A stretch of DNA of 64,000 nt from contig NZ_CP059733.1 in the NCBI RefSeq assembly GCF_000948985.2, forward strand, positions 1,550,001 through 1,614,000, written 5' to 3'. Shown in pieces: positions 1 to 9,109 of the stretch. The notes under the pieces were generated by a model that was not told where the DNA came from, did no database searches, and saw only the letters and a program-made list of their open reading frames with translations. Source of the DNA: Thalassomonas viridans (GTDB taxonomy: Bacteria; Pseudomonadota; Gammaproteobacteria; Enterobacterales; Alteromonadaceae). Numbering within the stretch: the first letter of the stretch is position 1; each line of letters opens with the position of its first letter. The translations under genes and the position numbers were made by a program.

Positions 1-318
1 AATAAATTTAACTTTATAGCCGTTTTTTTCCAGCACCTGTTTGATGGCATCGCGTTTGTCTCCCTGGACTTCGATGACATCGCCGACGACACTGCCGCCG
101 CAGCCGCAGGTTTTCTTGATTTTGCTGGCAAGATCTTTTAAGCCTTTTTCATCCAGGCCTAAACCTGTGATAGTCACCACGCCCTTGCCTTTACGGCCCT
201 TGGTTTCCCGGCGTACCTTGGCGGTGCCGTCTGATGGCGTTACCGGTTTGCTTTGCTTTTGCTCTTTGATGCGACCTGAATCTGTGGAGTAGACCAGTGT
301 CGAATTGTCGTTGTTCAT
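1..318 (-). CDS. yciH: YciH/SUI1-family translation factor, 3' end cut by window
   Basis: Homologue of the eIF1/SUI1 fold. Bacterial YciH is thought to act on the small ribosomal subunit during initiation, and its exact role is uncertain. The frame begins at an ATG read leftwards from 318 with MNNDNSTLVYSTDSGRIK, like E. coli YciH (LVYSTETGRI). It continues through GRKGKGVVTITGL, KKTCGCGGSV and EVQGDKRDAIKQVLEKNGYK, which are the diagnostic SUI1 segments. The frame is still open at base 1, and the family normally ends a few residues after this point, so only the last residues are missing. It lies downstream of etfBA but is separated from it by a terminator, so it is probably transcribed on its own. 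Confidence 0.88.
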   Translation of the reverse strand, partial: MNNDNSTLVYSTDSGRIKEQKQSKPVTPSDGTAKVRRETKGRKGKGVVTITGLGLDEKGLKDLASKIKKTCGCGGSVVGDVIEVQGDKRDAIKQVLEKNGYKVKFI

Positions 319-429
319 GGCTTTAACCTGGGTTAACGGGGGATTGAATGCGGCAAAAATGCGTTATTTTGCGGTCTTTGTCAATGGAATTTTAGCGGCT
401 TTGGCGCTGTTGTCCATAGCCGTATATAG

Positions 430-454
430 TAAAAAGCCACCGCAAGGGTGGCTT
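430..454 (-). terminator. Rho-independent terminator after etfBA
   Basis: An 8-bp GC-rich stem (AAGCCACC/GGTGGCTT) is followed on the minus strand by TTTTTAC. It lies about 25 bases past the etfA stop, as expected for the end of the etfBA transcript. Confidence 0.8.
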
Positions 455-478
455 CTTCATTTGAGCAATAAGGTAAGC

Positions 479-1405
479 TTACAGTTTGCCTTCGAGCTCA
501 GGCAAGGTATCGAATAAGTCTGCCACTAAACCATAGTCGGCTACCTGGAAGATAGGTGCTTCAGGGTCTTTGTTGATGGCAACGATCACTTTAGAGTCTT
601 TCATACCGGCCAAGTGCTGGATGGCACCGCTGATACCCACGGCGATATACAGATCCGGGGCAACAATTTTACCTGTCTGGCCGACCTGCATATCGTTTGG
701 TACGAAACCGGCGTCAACCGCGGCACGTGAAGCACCGATAGCGGCGCCCAGCTTGTCGGCGATACCTTCAAGCAGCTTGAAGTTGTCGCCGTTTTGCATA
801 CCGCGGCCACCTGAGATAACGACGTTGGCAGCGCCTAAGTCAGGACGCTCGGAAACCGTTAATTCATCGCTGACATGGCTTGAAGTGCCGGCGTCTGTGG
901 CCTTGTCCAGGCTAACGATTTCGGCATTGCCGTCGGTGGCAACCGCGTCAAAACCTGTGGCACGTACCGTGATCACTTTTTTGCTGTCCAGGCTCTGTAC
1001 CGTGGCAATAGCGTTACCGGCATAAATAGGACGGACAAAAGTATCAGCACTTTCAACGCCTATGATGTCGGAGATCTGGGTTACGTCCAACAGGGCAGCA
1101 ACACGCGGCATAAAGTTTTTGCCTGTGGTTAGTGCCGTCGCCACTATGTGCTCATAGTCGGCGGCCAGTTCAGCTACCAGTAAGCTGACGTTTTCGGCCA
1201 GCTGGTGCTCGTAGGCGGCGTTATCGGCCACTAATACTTTAGAGACACCGTTTACCTTGGCGGCTTCTTCGGCAACGCCCTGGCAGTTGCTACCGGCAAC
1301 TAACAGGTGAATATCGCCACCCATGGCTTGTGCGGCGGCAACCGTTTTCAGGGTCTCGGCTTTTAATGTTTGATTGTCGTGTTCGGCAAATACTAAAATA
1401 CTCAT
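479..1405 (-). CDS. etfA: Electron transfer flavoprotein alpha subunit
   Basis: Alpha subunit (FixB family) of the soluble heterodimeric electron carrier. It holds FAD and takes electrons from acyl-CoA and other flavin dehydrogenases, passing them to ETF:ubiquinone oxidoreductase. The 308 residues match the family length. The C-terminal FAD domain is plain: GGRGMQ near residue 198 and [20 protein letters not shown] near residue 250, followed by the usual [15 protein letters not shown]. The ATG overlaps the etfB stop as ATGA, with AAGGTG about 5 bases upstream, so the two subunits are translationally coupled. The partner oxidoreductase etfD lies divergently upstream of the operon. Confidence 0.97.
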   Translation of the reverse strand: MSILVFAEHDNQTLKAETLKTVAAAQAMGGDIHLLVAGSNCQGVAEEAAKVNGVSKVLVADNAAYEHQLAENVSLLVAELAADYEHIVATALTTGKNFMPRVAALLDVTQISDIIGVESADTFVRPIYAGNAIATVQSLDSKKVITVRATGFDAVATDGNAEIVSLDKATDAGTSSHVSDELTVSERPDLGAANVVISGGRGMQNGDNFKLLEGIADKLGAAIGASRAAVDAGFVPNDMQVGQTGKIVAPDLYIAVGISGAIQHLAGMKDSKVIVAINKDPEAPIFQVADYGLVADLFDTLPELEGKL

Positions 1406-2154
1406 GAGATCACCTTGGCTTCATTTTTTAACTTTTCAACTAACTCATCTACGCTTTCAACCACGATACCCGCCTGGCGCTCGGCCGGAGGCGTGACTTT
1501 CAGTAAGTTAGTGCGCGGGCTTAAATCGATGCCAAAATCGGCAGCGGCTTTTACATCCAGCGGCTTACGTTTGGCTTTCATGATGTTAGGCAGCGAGGCG
1601 TAACGCGGCTCGTTTAAGCGCAGGTCGGTAGTGACGATTGCCGGCAGGTTAAGGGCTACGGTTTGCAGGCCGCCGTCGATTTCACGGGTTACGTTGACTT
1701 TGTCGCCTTCAACTTTCACTTCAGAGGCAAAGGTACCTTGAGGCATGTTAGTCAGTGCCGCCAGCATTTGGCCGGTCTGGTTGTTGTCGCTGTCGATGGC
1801 CTGCTTACCTAAAATCACCAGCTGTGGCGCTTCTTCTTCAACCACTTTTTGCAGCAGTTTGGCAACGTTCAGGGAATCAAGCTGCAGGTCGGTGTCGATT
1901 TGAATGGCACGGTCGGCACCCAGGGCTAATGCGGTACGCAGCTGCTCCTGGCTGGACTTGTCACCGATAGTGACGGCCACGATCTCTGTGGCAACACCGG
2001 CTTCTTTTAAGCGTACGGCTTCTTCTACGGCAATTTCACAAAACGGGTTGATCGCCATTTTTACATTAGCGAGATCAACATTTGAATTGTCTGATTTAAC
2101 GCGAACCTTGACGTTGTAGTCAATAACACGCTTGATCGGTACTAATACTTTCAT
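1402..2154 (-). CDS. etfB: Electron transfer flavoprotein beta subunit
   Basis: Beta subunit (FixA family) of ETF, which binds AMP and presents the recognition loop to client dehydrogenases. The N-terminus [20 protein letters not shown] is the family signature, and about 250 residues is normal length. Two ATGs are adjacent (2157 and 2154). The second has GAGG at 5 bases, while the first would have only 2, so 2154 is chosen. First gene of the etfBA operon. Two palindromes between it and etfD are candidate operators. Confidence 0.97.
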   Translation of the reverse strand: MKVLVPIKRVIDYNVKVRVKSDNSNVDLANVKMAINPFCEIAVEEAVRLKEAGVATEIVAVTIGDKSSQEQLRTALALGADRAIQIDTDLQLDSLNVAKLLQKVVEEEAPQLVILGKQAIDSDNNQTGQMLAALTNMPQGTFASEVKVEGDKVNVTREIDGGLQTVALNLPAIVTTDLRLNEPRYASLPNIMKAKRKPLDVKAAADFGIDLSPRTNLLKVTPPAERQAGIVVESVDELVEKLKNEAKVIS

Positions 2155-2257
2155 CATAGCCTCTGATTGTGCTTGTTGGTTTTTAACTGTTAAAATTGAG
2201 GCGAATTGCCAAATTTCAACTTATATAATTTGAGTAATAGCTCGAAAGACTACTCAC

Positions 2258-2283
2258 AGATTACGTGTACGTCAACGTAATCT
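2258..2283. promoter_or_regulatory. Inverted repeat, LiuR-like (MerR-type) operator candidate
   Basis: Seen: 9-bp arms AGATTACGT/ACGTAATCT, with a nested TACGT-CA-ACGTA at 2268-2279. Known: LiuR, a MerR-family repressor of branched-chain amino acid and acyl-CoA oxidation genes in many gammaproteobacteria, binds TACGT-type palindromes, as I recall. Inference: it lies between etfB and etfD, whose products re-oxidise those dehydrogenases, so regulation by LiuR is plausible. No liuR gene is visible in this window. Confidence 0.4.
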
Positions 2284-2371
2284 TATTGAAAACTTTCACT
2301 CGTGTTGAGCGAAAACAATAATTGCAGATAATTTCTCTGCATCGGGATAGTATTTCAGCGTAAAATATCTA

Positions 2372-2404
2372 TATAATGAGGCATATTATCAAACAAGCGT
2401 TTGA
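2372..2404 (+). promoter_or_regulatory. etfD promoter -10 and PsrA-like operator
   Basis: A perfect -10 hexamer TATAAT lies at 2372-2377. It is followed at 2389-2404 by the palindrome TCAAAC-AAGC-GTTTGA, which fits the CAAAC-N2-4-GTTTG consensus of PsrA, a TetR-type fatty-acid-responsive repressor. The palindrome sits just past the expected transcription start, a position suited to repression. No good -35 was recognised. Confidence 0.55.
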
Positions 2405-2448
2405 ATTTGTATACCGGATAAACAAAAATCAGAAAAAGGGGGGATATA

Positions 2449-4098
2449 ATGGAACGCGAATCGATGGAATTTGACGTTGTCATCGTAGGTGCAGGCCCGT
2501 CAGGCTTGGCGACGGCATGCCGTTTAGCGCAAATGGCGCAGGAAAAAGAACAAGAGTTAATGATCTGTGTGGTTGAGAAAGGCTCTGAAGTTGGCGCACA
2601 TATTCTCTCTGGCGCCGTATTCGAACCCCGTGCTTTAGAGGAACTTTTCCCCGACTGGAAAGAAAAAGGCGCCCCGCTGAATACGCCGGTGACCGGCGAT
2701 GATATTTATCTTTTAAACAGCGAAGATAACGGCATTAAACTGCCGGGCTTCGCGCCGCCAAAAACCATGCACAATGACGGCAATTATATTGTCAGTATGG
2801 GTAACGTCTGCCGCTGGCTGGCTGAGCAGGCGGAGCAACTGGGTGTGGAGATTTTCCCCGGCTTTCCGGCCCAGGAAGTGCTTTATAACGACGACGGCAG
2901 CGTTGCCGGTATTATTACCGGCGATATGGGCCTGGATGTCGAAGGCAACCCGAAAGATTCTTATGTGCCCGGTATGGAGCTCAGGGCGAAATACACGGTA
3001 TTTGCCGAAGGTTGCCGCGGCCATTTAGGCAAAGAGTTAACGGCTAAGTTTAACCTGGGTGACGGCAAAACTCCCCAGCATTACGGTATCGGTTTTAAAG
3101 AAATTTGGGATATAGAACCGGAAAAACATCAACCGGGATTAGTGGTACATACTGCCGGCTGGCCACTGGATAAAGACACCGGTGGCGGCGGTTACCTTTA
3201 CCATGCGGAGAATAACCAGGTGTTTGTCGGTATTATTATCGACCTGAACTATGCTAACCCGCATTTAAGCCCGTTTGACGAGTTCCAGCGTTACAAACAT
3301 CACCCGAAAATCAGCCAGTACCTGGAAGGGGGCAAGCGTGTTTCATACGGCGCCCGTGCCCTGGCCAAGGGCGGATTAAACTCCCTGGTGAAAATGACCA
3401 TGCCGGGAGCGCTCATGGTGGGCTGTGATGCCGGCACCATGAATGTTGCCAAGATCAAAGGTAACCATACCGCGATGAAGTCCGGGATGATTGCGGCGGA
3501 GACTATTTTTGCCGCTTTGGCCGGCGGCGATGAAGGCGGTCAGGATCTGGTGGCTTATGAAGAAAACTTCAAAAACTCCTGGTTATATGAAGAGTTGTAT
3601 GCCACTCGGAATTTTGCCCCGGCGATGCACAAGTTCGGTACTTTCTGGGGCGGCGTGTACAACACCCTGGACCAGAACTATTTTGGCGGCAAACTTCCCT
3701 TTAACTTTAAAGACGAATCTTTAGATCATGGCCAGTTGAAGCTGGCTTCCGAGACGCCGGTGATCAATTATCCGAAACCGGATAATAAGCTCAGCTTTGA
3801 TAAGCTTTCTTCGGTATTTTTATCCAATACCAACCACGAAGAAGAGCAGCCTTGTCACCTGAAACTGGCGGACAAAGATATTCCCATCAAGGTGAACCTG
3901 GAAAAATATGATGAGCCGGCACAGCGTTACTGTCCGGCCGGCGTATATGAAGTGGAGAAAACGGAAGAGGGAGATAAGTTTATTATCAATGCCCAAAACT
4001 GTATCCACTGTAAAACCTGTGATATCAAAGATCCCAGCCAGAATATTACCTGGGTGACCCCGGAAGGCACGGGCGGGCCGAATTACCCGAATATGTAA
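2449..4098 (+). CDS. etfD: Electron transfer flavoprotein-ubiquinone oxidoreductase
   Basis: ETF-QO, the inner-membrane-associated enzyme that moves electrons from reduced ETF to ubiquinone through FAD and a [4Fe-4S] cluster. The dinucleotide-binding motif GAGPSG is at residues 14-19. The cluster ligands are in the C-terminal tail: Cys495 (RYCPAG) and the CIHCKTC group at Cys518, Cys521 and Cys524. The protein ends in the family's usual GGPNYPNM. Its 549 residues match full-length bacterial enzymes. The ATG has a strong purine tract (GGGGGG) about 5 bases upstream. It is monocistronic, divergent from etfBA, and closed by a terminator. Confidence 0.97.
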   Translation: MERESMEFDVVIVGAGPSGLATACRLAQMAQEKEQELMICVVEKGSEVGAHILSGAVFEPRALEELFPDWKEKGAPLNTPVTGDDIYLLNSEDNGIKLPGFAPPKTMHNDGNYIVSMGNVCRWLAEQAEQLGVEIFPGFPAQEVLYNDDGSVAGIITGDMGLDVEGNPKDSYVPGMELRAKYTVFAEGCRGHLGKELTAKFNLGDGKTPQHYGIGFKEIWDIEPEKHQPGLVVHTAGWPLDKDTGGGGYLYHAENNQVFVGIIIDLNYANPHLSPFDEFQRYKHHPKISQYLEGGKRVSYGARALAKGGLNSLVKMTMPGALMVGCDAGTMNVAKIKGNHTAMKSGMIAAETIFAALAGGDEGGQDLVAYEENFKNSWLYEELYATRNFAPAMHKFGTFWGGVYNTLDQNYFGGKLPFNFKDESLDHGQLKLASETPVINYPKPDNKLSFDKLSSVFLSNTNHEEEQPCHLKLADKDIPIKVNLEKYDEPAQRYCPAGVYEVEKTEEGDKFIINAQNCIHCKTCDIKDPSQNITWVTPEGTGGPNYPNM

Positions 4099-4125
4099 AC
4101 CCGGTTTGTCCGAGTAAGTTTAATG

Positions 4126-4155
4126 AAAAGCCCCTGAATTGCAGGGGCTTTTTTT
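4126..4155 (+). terminator. Rho-independent terminator after etfD
   Basis: AAAGCCCCTG/CAGGGGCTTT stem with an AATT loop, followed by a run of Ts, 28 bases past the etfD stop. Confidence 0.9.
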
Positions 4156-4496
4156 ATACCTCTTGTAAGCAATCCTGCGGGATCATGGACAAGCAAAGAG
4201 CGGATTAATATCTATGACGGTATTGCATCCTTAGTGCCATTTTAAGGAGAAAATTAACCGGTTCATTCATTTAAACGGGCATACCTGTGCTGGTTAACCA
4301 GTTGGCACGTTTGCCGTCATTCTCTTCATATAGCGCCAAGTTCAAGTATTTTTCCCGACTTTAGTAGAAAAAAAACGACATTTTAGTAGAAAAAAGCGAC
4401 ATTTTTAGTTACGTCTTGTTTACAAACCGGGCGGCCTATGCTGATATGCAGTTTCAAGGATAACTTGATGTAATACTCTAAAAGGATAAGAGAATA
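4156..4496. other. Intergenic region with a short tandem repeat
   Basis: No gene seen. It contains two copies of an approximately 21-base A-rich unit beginning TTTAGTAGAAAAAA and ending CGACAT, at 4360-4381 and 4382-4402. These lie about 100 bases before the next start and may be part of that gene's promoter or regulatory region. Confidence 0.5.
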
Positions 4497-5666
4497 ATGA
4501 AAAAACTACCCACCTCTTTAATGTTATTGCTGTCAATGACGGCCTTTGCCGGACAGGCCAGCACTGTCACTCCTTCTGAAGCCAAACCTGTGTCTTCCCA
4601 GGCAAAAGCTAAAGTCAACCTAGCCGCAAGCAAGCGTTTGATGGCGCAGGATATCAGCCGCCAGTACCACAAGATTTCGGCGGTCTTGCGTAATGAAATC
4701 AACGAGTACAACCTGAAAGTCAATGTTGATAACCTGCTTAATGCCGATGTGATGGATACTAAGCAGCTGCAACAGGCCGATTTGTCTATTAAGTCGGCGA
4801 AAGGCCTGGAATCGGTCAACGAAGCCCTGGTTGAGCTACGCCTGGCGCATGAATCTATGCTGGCGGCCTGGCAGGCCGGTGAGTCCCCGCTGTTTGCTTT
4901 TGCCCCCGAAGGCAATGACAGCCAATGGGAGTATATCGAAGCCTATGATGTTGACGGCAATATCCAATTGCTTGATGCCTATGTCTTGCCTGAGCGCCCT
5001 GTATTTGTGGTTGGCGTCGACGGACAGCGCTCCTTAAGCGAAGGCTTAAAAGTCATGCGTGCGGTATTTTCCGGCCAGGGCAATAAAGCGGCGTTAAACT
5101 CGCTTTCGGCAAATGCGTCTGCCTCGATAGCCGCCGACGATGGCAGCTTATCGACGACAGTGATCAAGAAAATTCATTTAAATGACGATCAAGAACCCTG
5201 GATTTCCGGTGCTGCCGAAATCTACGGCATAGTGAACGGCGTTAACCCGTCAAGAGATGAGCCTTACCTGGATATCGTTGAGATGCCTTATCTGGATCAT
5301 GACGGCACTACCTATACCCCGAACCAGATCGCAATTTACTGGGACCGCTACCGCTGGAGTGCCGCGGATATGATCCTGATGGAACACGACGACGGCACTA
5401 ACTATAAAGACCTGGCTACGGCCCTGCTGGAAGCCGCCACGGCGATTATGCGCCTGATCCCGGATCCTGCGGTTCAGGGATATGCCATCATTCCTCAGAT
5501 CACTAACGGCATCATCAGCGCTATGCCTGACGCCTGGTTCACCAACGATGACGATTATGTTGACGTTTACTACACCTTGTTTGAAGACCGTACCTATAAT
5601 GATCACATGGGTGCCGGCGGCAATGCCAAGACTACGTTTGAGCCGCTGGAAATTGCACCACGTTAA
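4497..5666 (+). CDS. Exported protein of unknown function, DUF3103-like
   Basis: 389 residues. A signal peptide (MKKLPTSLMLLLSMTAFAGQA) with cleavage near residue 21 predicts export. From memory, the second half resembles the DUF3103 family of Vibrio and Shewanella, whose function is unknown. Visible features are an acidic, aromatic-rich segment (EPYLDIVEMPYLDHDG), IAIYWDRYRWSAADMILMEHDDGTNYKD, and a predicted helix rich in Ala before the acidic NDDDYVDVYYTLFEDRTY. The many Asp residues could bind metal, but no catalytic motif is recognised. Only one Trp-rich region and no cysteines stand out. It is a single-gene unit with its own terminator. Confidence 0.8.
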   Translation: MKKLPTSLMLLLSMTAFAGQASTVTPSEAKPVSSQAKAKVNLAASKRLMAQDISRQYHKISAVLRNEINEYNLKVNVDNLLNADVMDTKQLQQADLSIKSAKGLESVNEALVELRLAHESMLAAWQAGESPLFAFAPEGNDSQWEYIEAYDVDGNIQLLDAYVLPERPVFVVGVDGQRSLSEGLKVMRAVFSGQGNKAALNSLSANASASIAADDGSLSTTVIKKIHLNDDQEPWISGAAEIYGIVNGVNPSRDEPYLDIVEMPYLDHDGTTYTPNQIAIYWDRYRWSAADMILMEHDDGTNYKDLATALLEAATAIMRLIPDPAVQGYAIIPQITNGIISAMPDAWFTNDDDYVDVYYTLFEDRTYNDHMGAGGNAKTTFEPLEIAPR

Positions 5667-5703
5667 TTCCGGCTTTTACGCTTAGTGTGATTTTGAATGG
5701 TTT

Positions 5704-5737
5704 AGCCCCTGTTATCAGATGACAACAGGGGCTTTTT
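5704..5737 (+). terminator. Rho-independent terminator
   Basis: AGCCCCTGTT/AACAGGGGCT stem followed by TTTTATA, 38 bases after the DUF3103-like gene. Confidence 0.88.
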
Positions 5738-5853
5738 ATATACAGGATGTATGGTATGAAGCGGCTTCATGGAAGAAGAAGAGCTTCGATAATGATGCTA
5801 TTTTTGTGGAGCCAGGGGAGTTTATTGAGTTAAGTAATCTTTACCGGCAGCGA

Positions 5854-6690
5854 TTAACCTTTTATATTCTGCTTTTTATTAATCAGAGCAAACTGGTTAA
5901 GCTGGGGGATTTGCTGTTTAAGTTCCTGCTCAATTTGATTCAGTTTGATCAGCCCCTGGCAGAATTGTTTGGTTTTTTCATTCAGGATGCTGGTATGGTG
6001 TCCCATTTCCTGTTTCAGCTCCTGGGAAAAAGGCGCCAGATATTTATCCAGGCTCTTTATTTTCAGCTCCGAGCTCATGGTTGGTCTCTGCTCGCCCTGG
6101 GGTTTGTTGCTTTGTCTCGGCAGTGCCTCCCCCTGGCTGCTGATCACTTGCTCCACCTGATTTAACAGGTTGCCTACCGAAGTCGAGATCACCTGTTCTA
6201 GTTCAAGTTCGAAGTCGCCGGTAAATAAGTCATCAAAGTTTTCGAAGTCCTGGGGAGCGATAAAGTAGTTTTGTTCGCTGTGGCGAAACCTTTTGTGTAG
6301 ACGTACCTGGACTGCCCTGAACTTTTCCTGGATTTTTTGATGGGCGGCGCTGTTCTCCCCGGTTAAGCCGGCTATCACCTTGTTTACCGCTTTTAAGCTG
6401 ACTTCAAGGCCGTCGATGGCAATGGAAACTATCTCGGGCACCTGCTTGCGGATCCCTGAGCTGTATTGCCCCAATAGCAGCTGTTGCTGTTCGCTCAGCT
6501 GCACTTCACGGCCGCCGATAAACAGTTGCCGGGGGGTATTGATTTGCAAGATAGTGCGGTCATGATCCAGCACGCGGATATGCTTGGGGTTGATCACTAT
6601 GCCGTGGTTAATATTGATATTACACGGCGCAGCATTTGCCGCAGCACATGAGAAAGCGCTAAGCATAACGCCAAAGGTAAGGCACTTCAT
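5854..6690 (-). CDS. yggN: YggN-family (DUF2884) periplasmic protein
   Basis: 278 residues with a cleavable signal peptide (MKCLTFGVMLSAFSCAAANA, cut before APCNINI). The start CNININHGIVI and the middle segment with long charged helices match the YggN/DUF2884 family as I remember it. The function is unknown in E. coli. The C-terminal third is Gln- and Glu-rich and probably coiled coil (EQELKQQIPQLNQ). It starts 41 bases after the stop of the DUF342 gene on the same strand, so the two are probably co-transcribed. Confidence 0.8.
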   Translation of the reverse strand: MKCLTFGVMLSAFSCAAANAAPCNININHGIVINPKHIRVLDHDRTILQINTPRQLFIGGREVQLSEQQQLLLGQYSSGIRKQVPEIVSIAIDGLEVSLKAVNKVIAGLTGENSAAHQKIQEKFRAVQVRLHKRFRHSEQNYFIAPQDFENFDDLFTGDFELELEQVISTSVGNLLNQVEQVISSQGEALPRQSNKPQGEQRPTMSSELKIKSLDKYLAPFSQELKQEMGHHTSILNEKTKQFCQGLIKLNQIEQELKQQIPQLNQFALINKKQNIKG

Positions 6691-6731
6691 TTTATCTCGC
6701 CTGTTGCTTGTCTGTGTCAGTGTGCACCCGG

Positions 6732-8420
6732 TTAGCTGTGTACAATCGGCTCGATGTGAATTTTACGGTCTTTAAACTGCATTTTACTCGGGCCATATTC
6801 ACGTTTGCTGCGATCGCTGCAGTCACCTATAGTCAGTTCTACGCCATGAAAAAGTTTTTCGGTGGCTTCAATATAAACGCTGCCCATATAGTCCTGTATC
6901 GCCTGTTCCAGGGTTTGCTTTTCTTGCAGCAGCTCTCCCATACGTTTGGCATGGAACTGGTAAGTAGCCACCACTTTAGCCAGCATTTCCGGGTTGGCTT
7001 TGTCTTTGGGCAAAGCTTTTAATTTGGTTGTGGCAGACTTTAACTCATTGGTTTTATCGGAATCACTTTTCAAACGGGTTTCGGTATCGTCAAGCTGCTC
7101 TTTGAGTGTCTGAAGCCTTCTCTCGAAATGTATTAATGTGTTGCTGCCTGCAGTTGCTCCCACTATACCCGCATGCACTGAGCTACCGGCTTTAATAAAG
7201 CCGCCGATCAATTTGCCGTCGGCTTTTTCTTCACTGCCGACCCAGAGCTTGCCGCCGATGTCGAGAATGGAATGCATCAGCTGATTTTCGATCCGCACAT
7301 CGGCGTCGCTGTAGATTTCCGCATACTGGCAATGTTTTGCGTAGATATTGCCTTTGGCGCTGATATTGACACTCATCTGTACATCGGTCACCTGCCGGGT
7401 TTCCAGATCTTGCTTACGTCCTATGATCCCGCCGGAAATGGTGATGTCGCCACCGGCTTTTAAAATGGCCGACTCGACAAAGCCGCCAACCGTAATGTCG
7501 CCGGTTGCCGAAACTTTCATGCCTTCACAGACATCGCCGTCGATAATCACGCTACCTTCAAAGATGATATGGCCGGTGCTGACGTCGACATTTTTAATCT
7601 TGTAAACTTCATCAACTTCCATGCCGTTTTCGATCACTTTGGGCAGGCCGACCTTTTTGGAGATCAGGATATTGCCGTTCTTAGGACTAATTTCCGTGCC
7701 TTCGCCGCACTTCATTTCGATATCATTGCCCGGGGTCGGCTCCAGCGGCTCGGCGGTAACCTTATAGCCGCGCTTCCCCTGGGACAGGGGGACTTTTTGC
7801 ACCAGGGGATCCCCGATTTTGACGCAAATAATATCGCCCAGGTCGCGCATATCCACGCTGCCGTCTTCGCGTTTTTTCGGTTTTAAAATCCGGGCCTGGG
7901 CGCTTTGCACCAGGTGTTTGATCCTGGCGTCCTGGCCGTCTATCGGCATTTTGCCTAAGGCGATATCGCTTGAGACCACAGTACCTGCCGGCTCTTTGGC
8001 CGCTTTATGCGCCAGGGCCACCAGCTCTTCCTTGATAAAACCTTTTTTAACGCCGGATGCCTGTGCGGCATTAAGGATGGCTTTAGCGGATAAATGCTTG
8101 CCGCCAAGGGCGGTGGTGATCTCGGCGGTTGCCGTCATGGCGTCACTGTCTAAGGTGATGGTGACACTGGCATCGCGCCGCTCCAGGATCTGGTAACTGA
8201 TTTCCCTACCGGTGTTTCCTGCCTGTAAAGGCTTTAACACATCATTGAGCTCGGCAATGGCATTTTTGATATTGGCTTTTTGTACATGAAGATCTGTGTA
8301 CTGGGAAGCGGCGATTAATTCTAATATGCCTGCTTCGGTAATTGCCTCCCCACCTTTTATCGGCGTCAACACCAGGTCGATATTATCTTTAGCGTTGCTG
8401 ACTAAACTGGCCTTGCTCAT
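6732..8420 (-). CDS. DUF342 (FapA-type) polymer-forming protein
   Basis: 562 residues of the DUF342 family, which includes proteins annotated as flagellar assembly protein A. The middle (about residues 170-400) shows the beta-helix typical of the family: repeated short Gly/Val turns such as DVEGMKVSATGDITVGGFVESAILKAG-like stretches, then AKGNIYAKHCQYAEIYSDADV. A coiled coil follows at roughly 430-500 (LQTLKEQLDDTETRLKSDSDK). No signal peptide, so cytoplasmic. No flagellar genes are nearby, so a flagellar role is not supported by context. It lies between yggN and a small unknown gene on the same strand. GGAG is 9 bases before the ATG. Confidence 0.85.
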   Translation of the reverse strand: MSKASLVSNAKDNIDLVLTPIKGGEAITEAGILELIAASQYTDLHVQKANIKNAIAELNDVLKPLQAGNTGREISYQILERRDASVTITLDSDAMTATAEITTALGGKHLSAKAILNAAQASGVKKGFIKEELVALAHKAAKEPAGTVVSSDIALGKMPIDGQDARIKHLVQSAQARILKPKKREDGSVDMRDLGDIICVKIGDPLVQKVPLSQGKRGYKVTAEPLEPTPGNDIEMKCGEGTEISPKNGNILISKKVGLPKVIENGMEVDEVYKIKNVDVSTGHIIFEGSVIIDGDVCEGMKVSATGDITVGGFVESAILKAGGDITISGGIIGRKQDLETRQVTDVQMSVNISAKGNIYAKHCQYAEIYSDADVRIENQLMHSILDIGGKLWVGSEEKADGKLIGGFIKAGSSVHAGIVGATAGSNTLIHFERRLQTLKEQLDDTETRLKSDSDKTNELKSATTKLKALPKDKANPEMLAKVVATYQFHAKRMGELLQEKQTLEQAIQDYMGSVYIEATEKLFHGVELTIGDCSDRSKREYGPSKMQFKDRKIHIEPIVHS

Positions 8421-8475
8421 GGGGTTAAACTCCGAAACTGCTTTTTATTGTTATTGTTGGCATTAGTATCTAGGG

Positions 8476-8802
8476 TTAAATATAGTTATCCTGGTGAATG
8501 CGGATGAAGTTCTTGGTGCCGGCCTTAGAATAATCTATTTTATATTCTTTATTATCCAGTGCCTGGACGAAGACCAGAGTTTTCTCTTCACCAAATACTT
8601 CAATGGAAGCCAGGTCGATCACTTCCTGATAGGCTTTTTTGGCTTCTGAGCGTTTACCCGGTACCGGGCCTTTGTAGATACCTATGCCCCTGTGGCTGAC
8701 AATCACAACCTCATGGTCACCATTGATTATCAATAAGTCAAATTTTCTTATTTTGTGAATTAAGGTGTTGCGACCACTGGTGATGAAATTTTTCTCGATC
8801 AA
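8476..8802 (-). CDS. Hypothetical protein, 108 aa, TTG start
   Basis: Not recognised. A mixed alpha/beta cytoplasmic protein with no signal or membrane segment. It has an N-terminal beta-rich part (KFDLLIINGDHEVVIVSHRGIGIYKG), a Lys-rich loop, and a second beta-rich part. The only plausible start is TTG, but it has a near-ideal AGGGG 6 bases upstream, which supports translation from this unusual codon. It is 55 bases upstream of the DUF342 gene on the same strand and probably leads that operon. Confidence 0.65.
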   Translation of the reverse strand: MIEKNFITSGRNTLIHKIRKFDLLIINGDHEVVIVSHRGIGIYKGPVPGKRSEAKKAYQEVIDLASIEVFGEEKTLVFVQALDNKEYKIDYSKAGTKNFIRIHQDNYI

Positions 8803-9109
8803 AATATTCCCCTAGTTTTACTGATTGCCTGGCGGATGCTGAATGACACACTTTATGCATGTATCAGAGAACTGCTACTTGCGAATTTTTACCTTAATAT
8901 CAGGTTCAAGTAAAGCAAGCTCGCTCTTTAGCCGCCAGATAAAGCGTTTACACGGTAATTAATGTGTAAATATTAATCCTTATTCATCATCTGTTCAATA
9001 ATCTTGTCAGATATAAAATTTTGATTTGTGAAGTATTATATTCATGATGATACAAGAGCTTCACATGAGATTCTTTGATTTATAATATAGTCGAGTTTTT
9101 TTCATTTTT
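8803..9109. other. Intergenic region with one inverted repeat
   Basis: No gene seen. AT-rich, it should hold the promoter of the minus-strand operon starting at 8802. An inverted repeat TTTACAC/GTGTAAA with a 10-base spacer (8947-8970) is an operator-like site of unknown partner. Confidence 0.4.

Noticed and set aside
5719..6165. Plus-strand frame opposite yggN
   Set aside because: It overlaps a signal-peptide-bearing minus-strand gene and has no plausible ribosome-binding site or family.
7569..7886. Plus-strand frames inside the DUF342 gene
   Set aside because: They lie antisense to a strongly conserved gene and have no starts with Shine-Dalgarno sequences.
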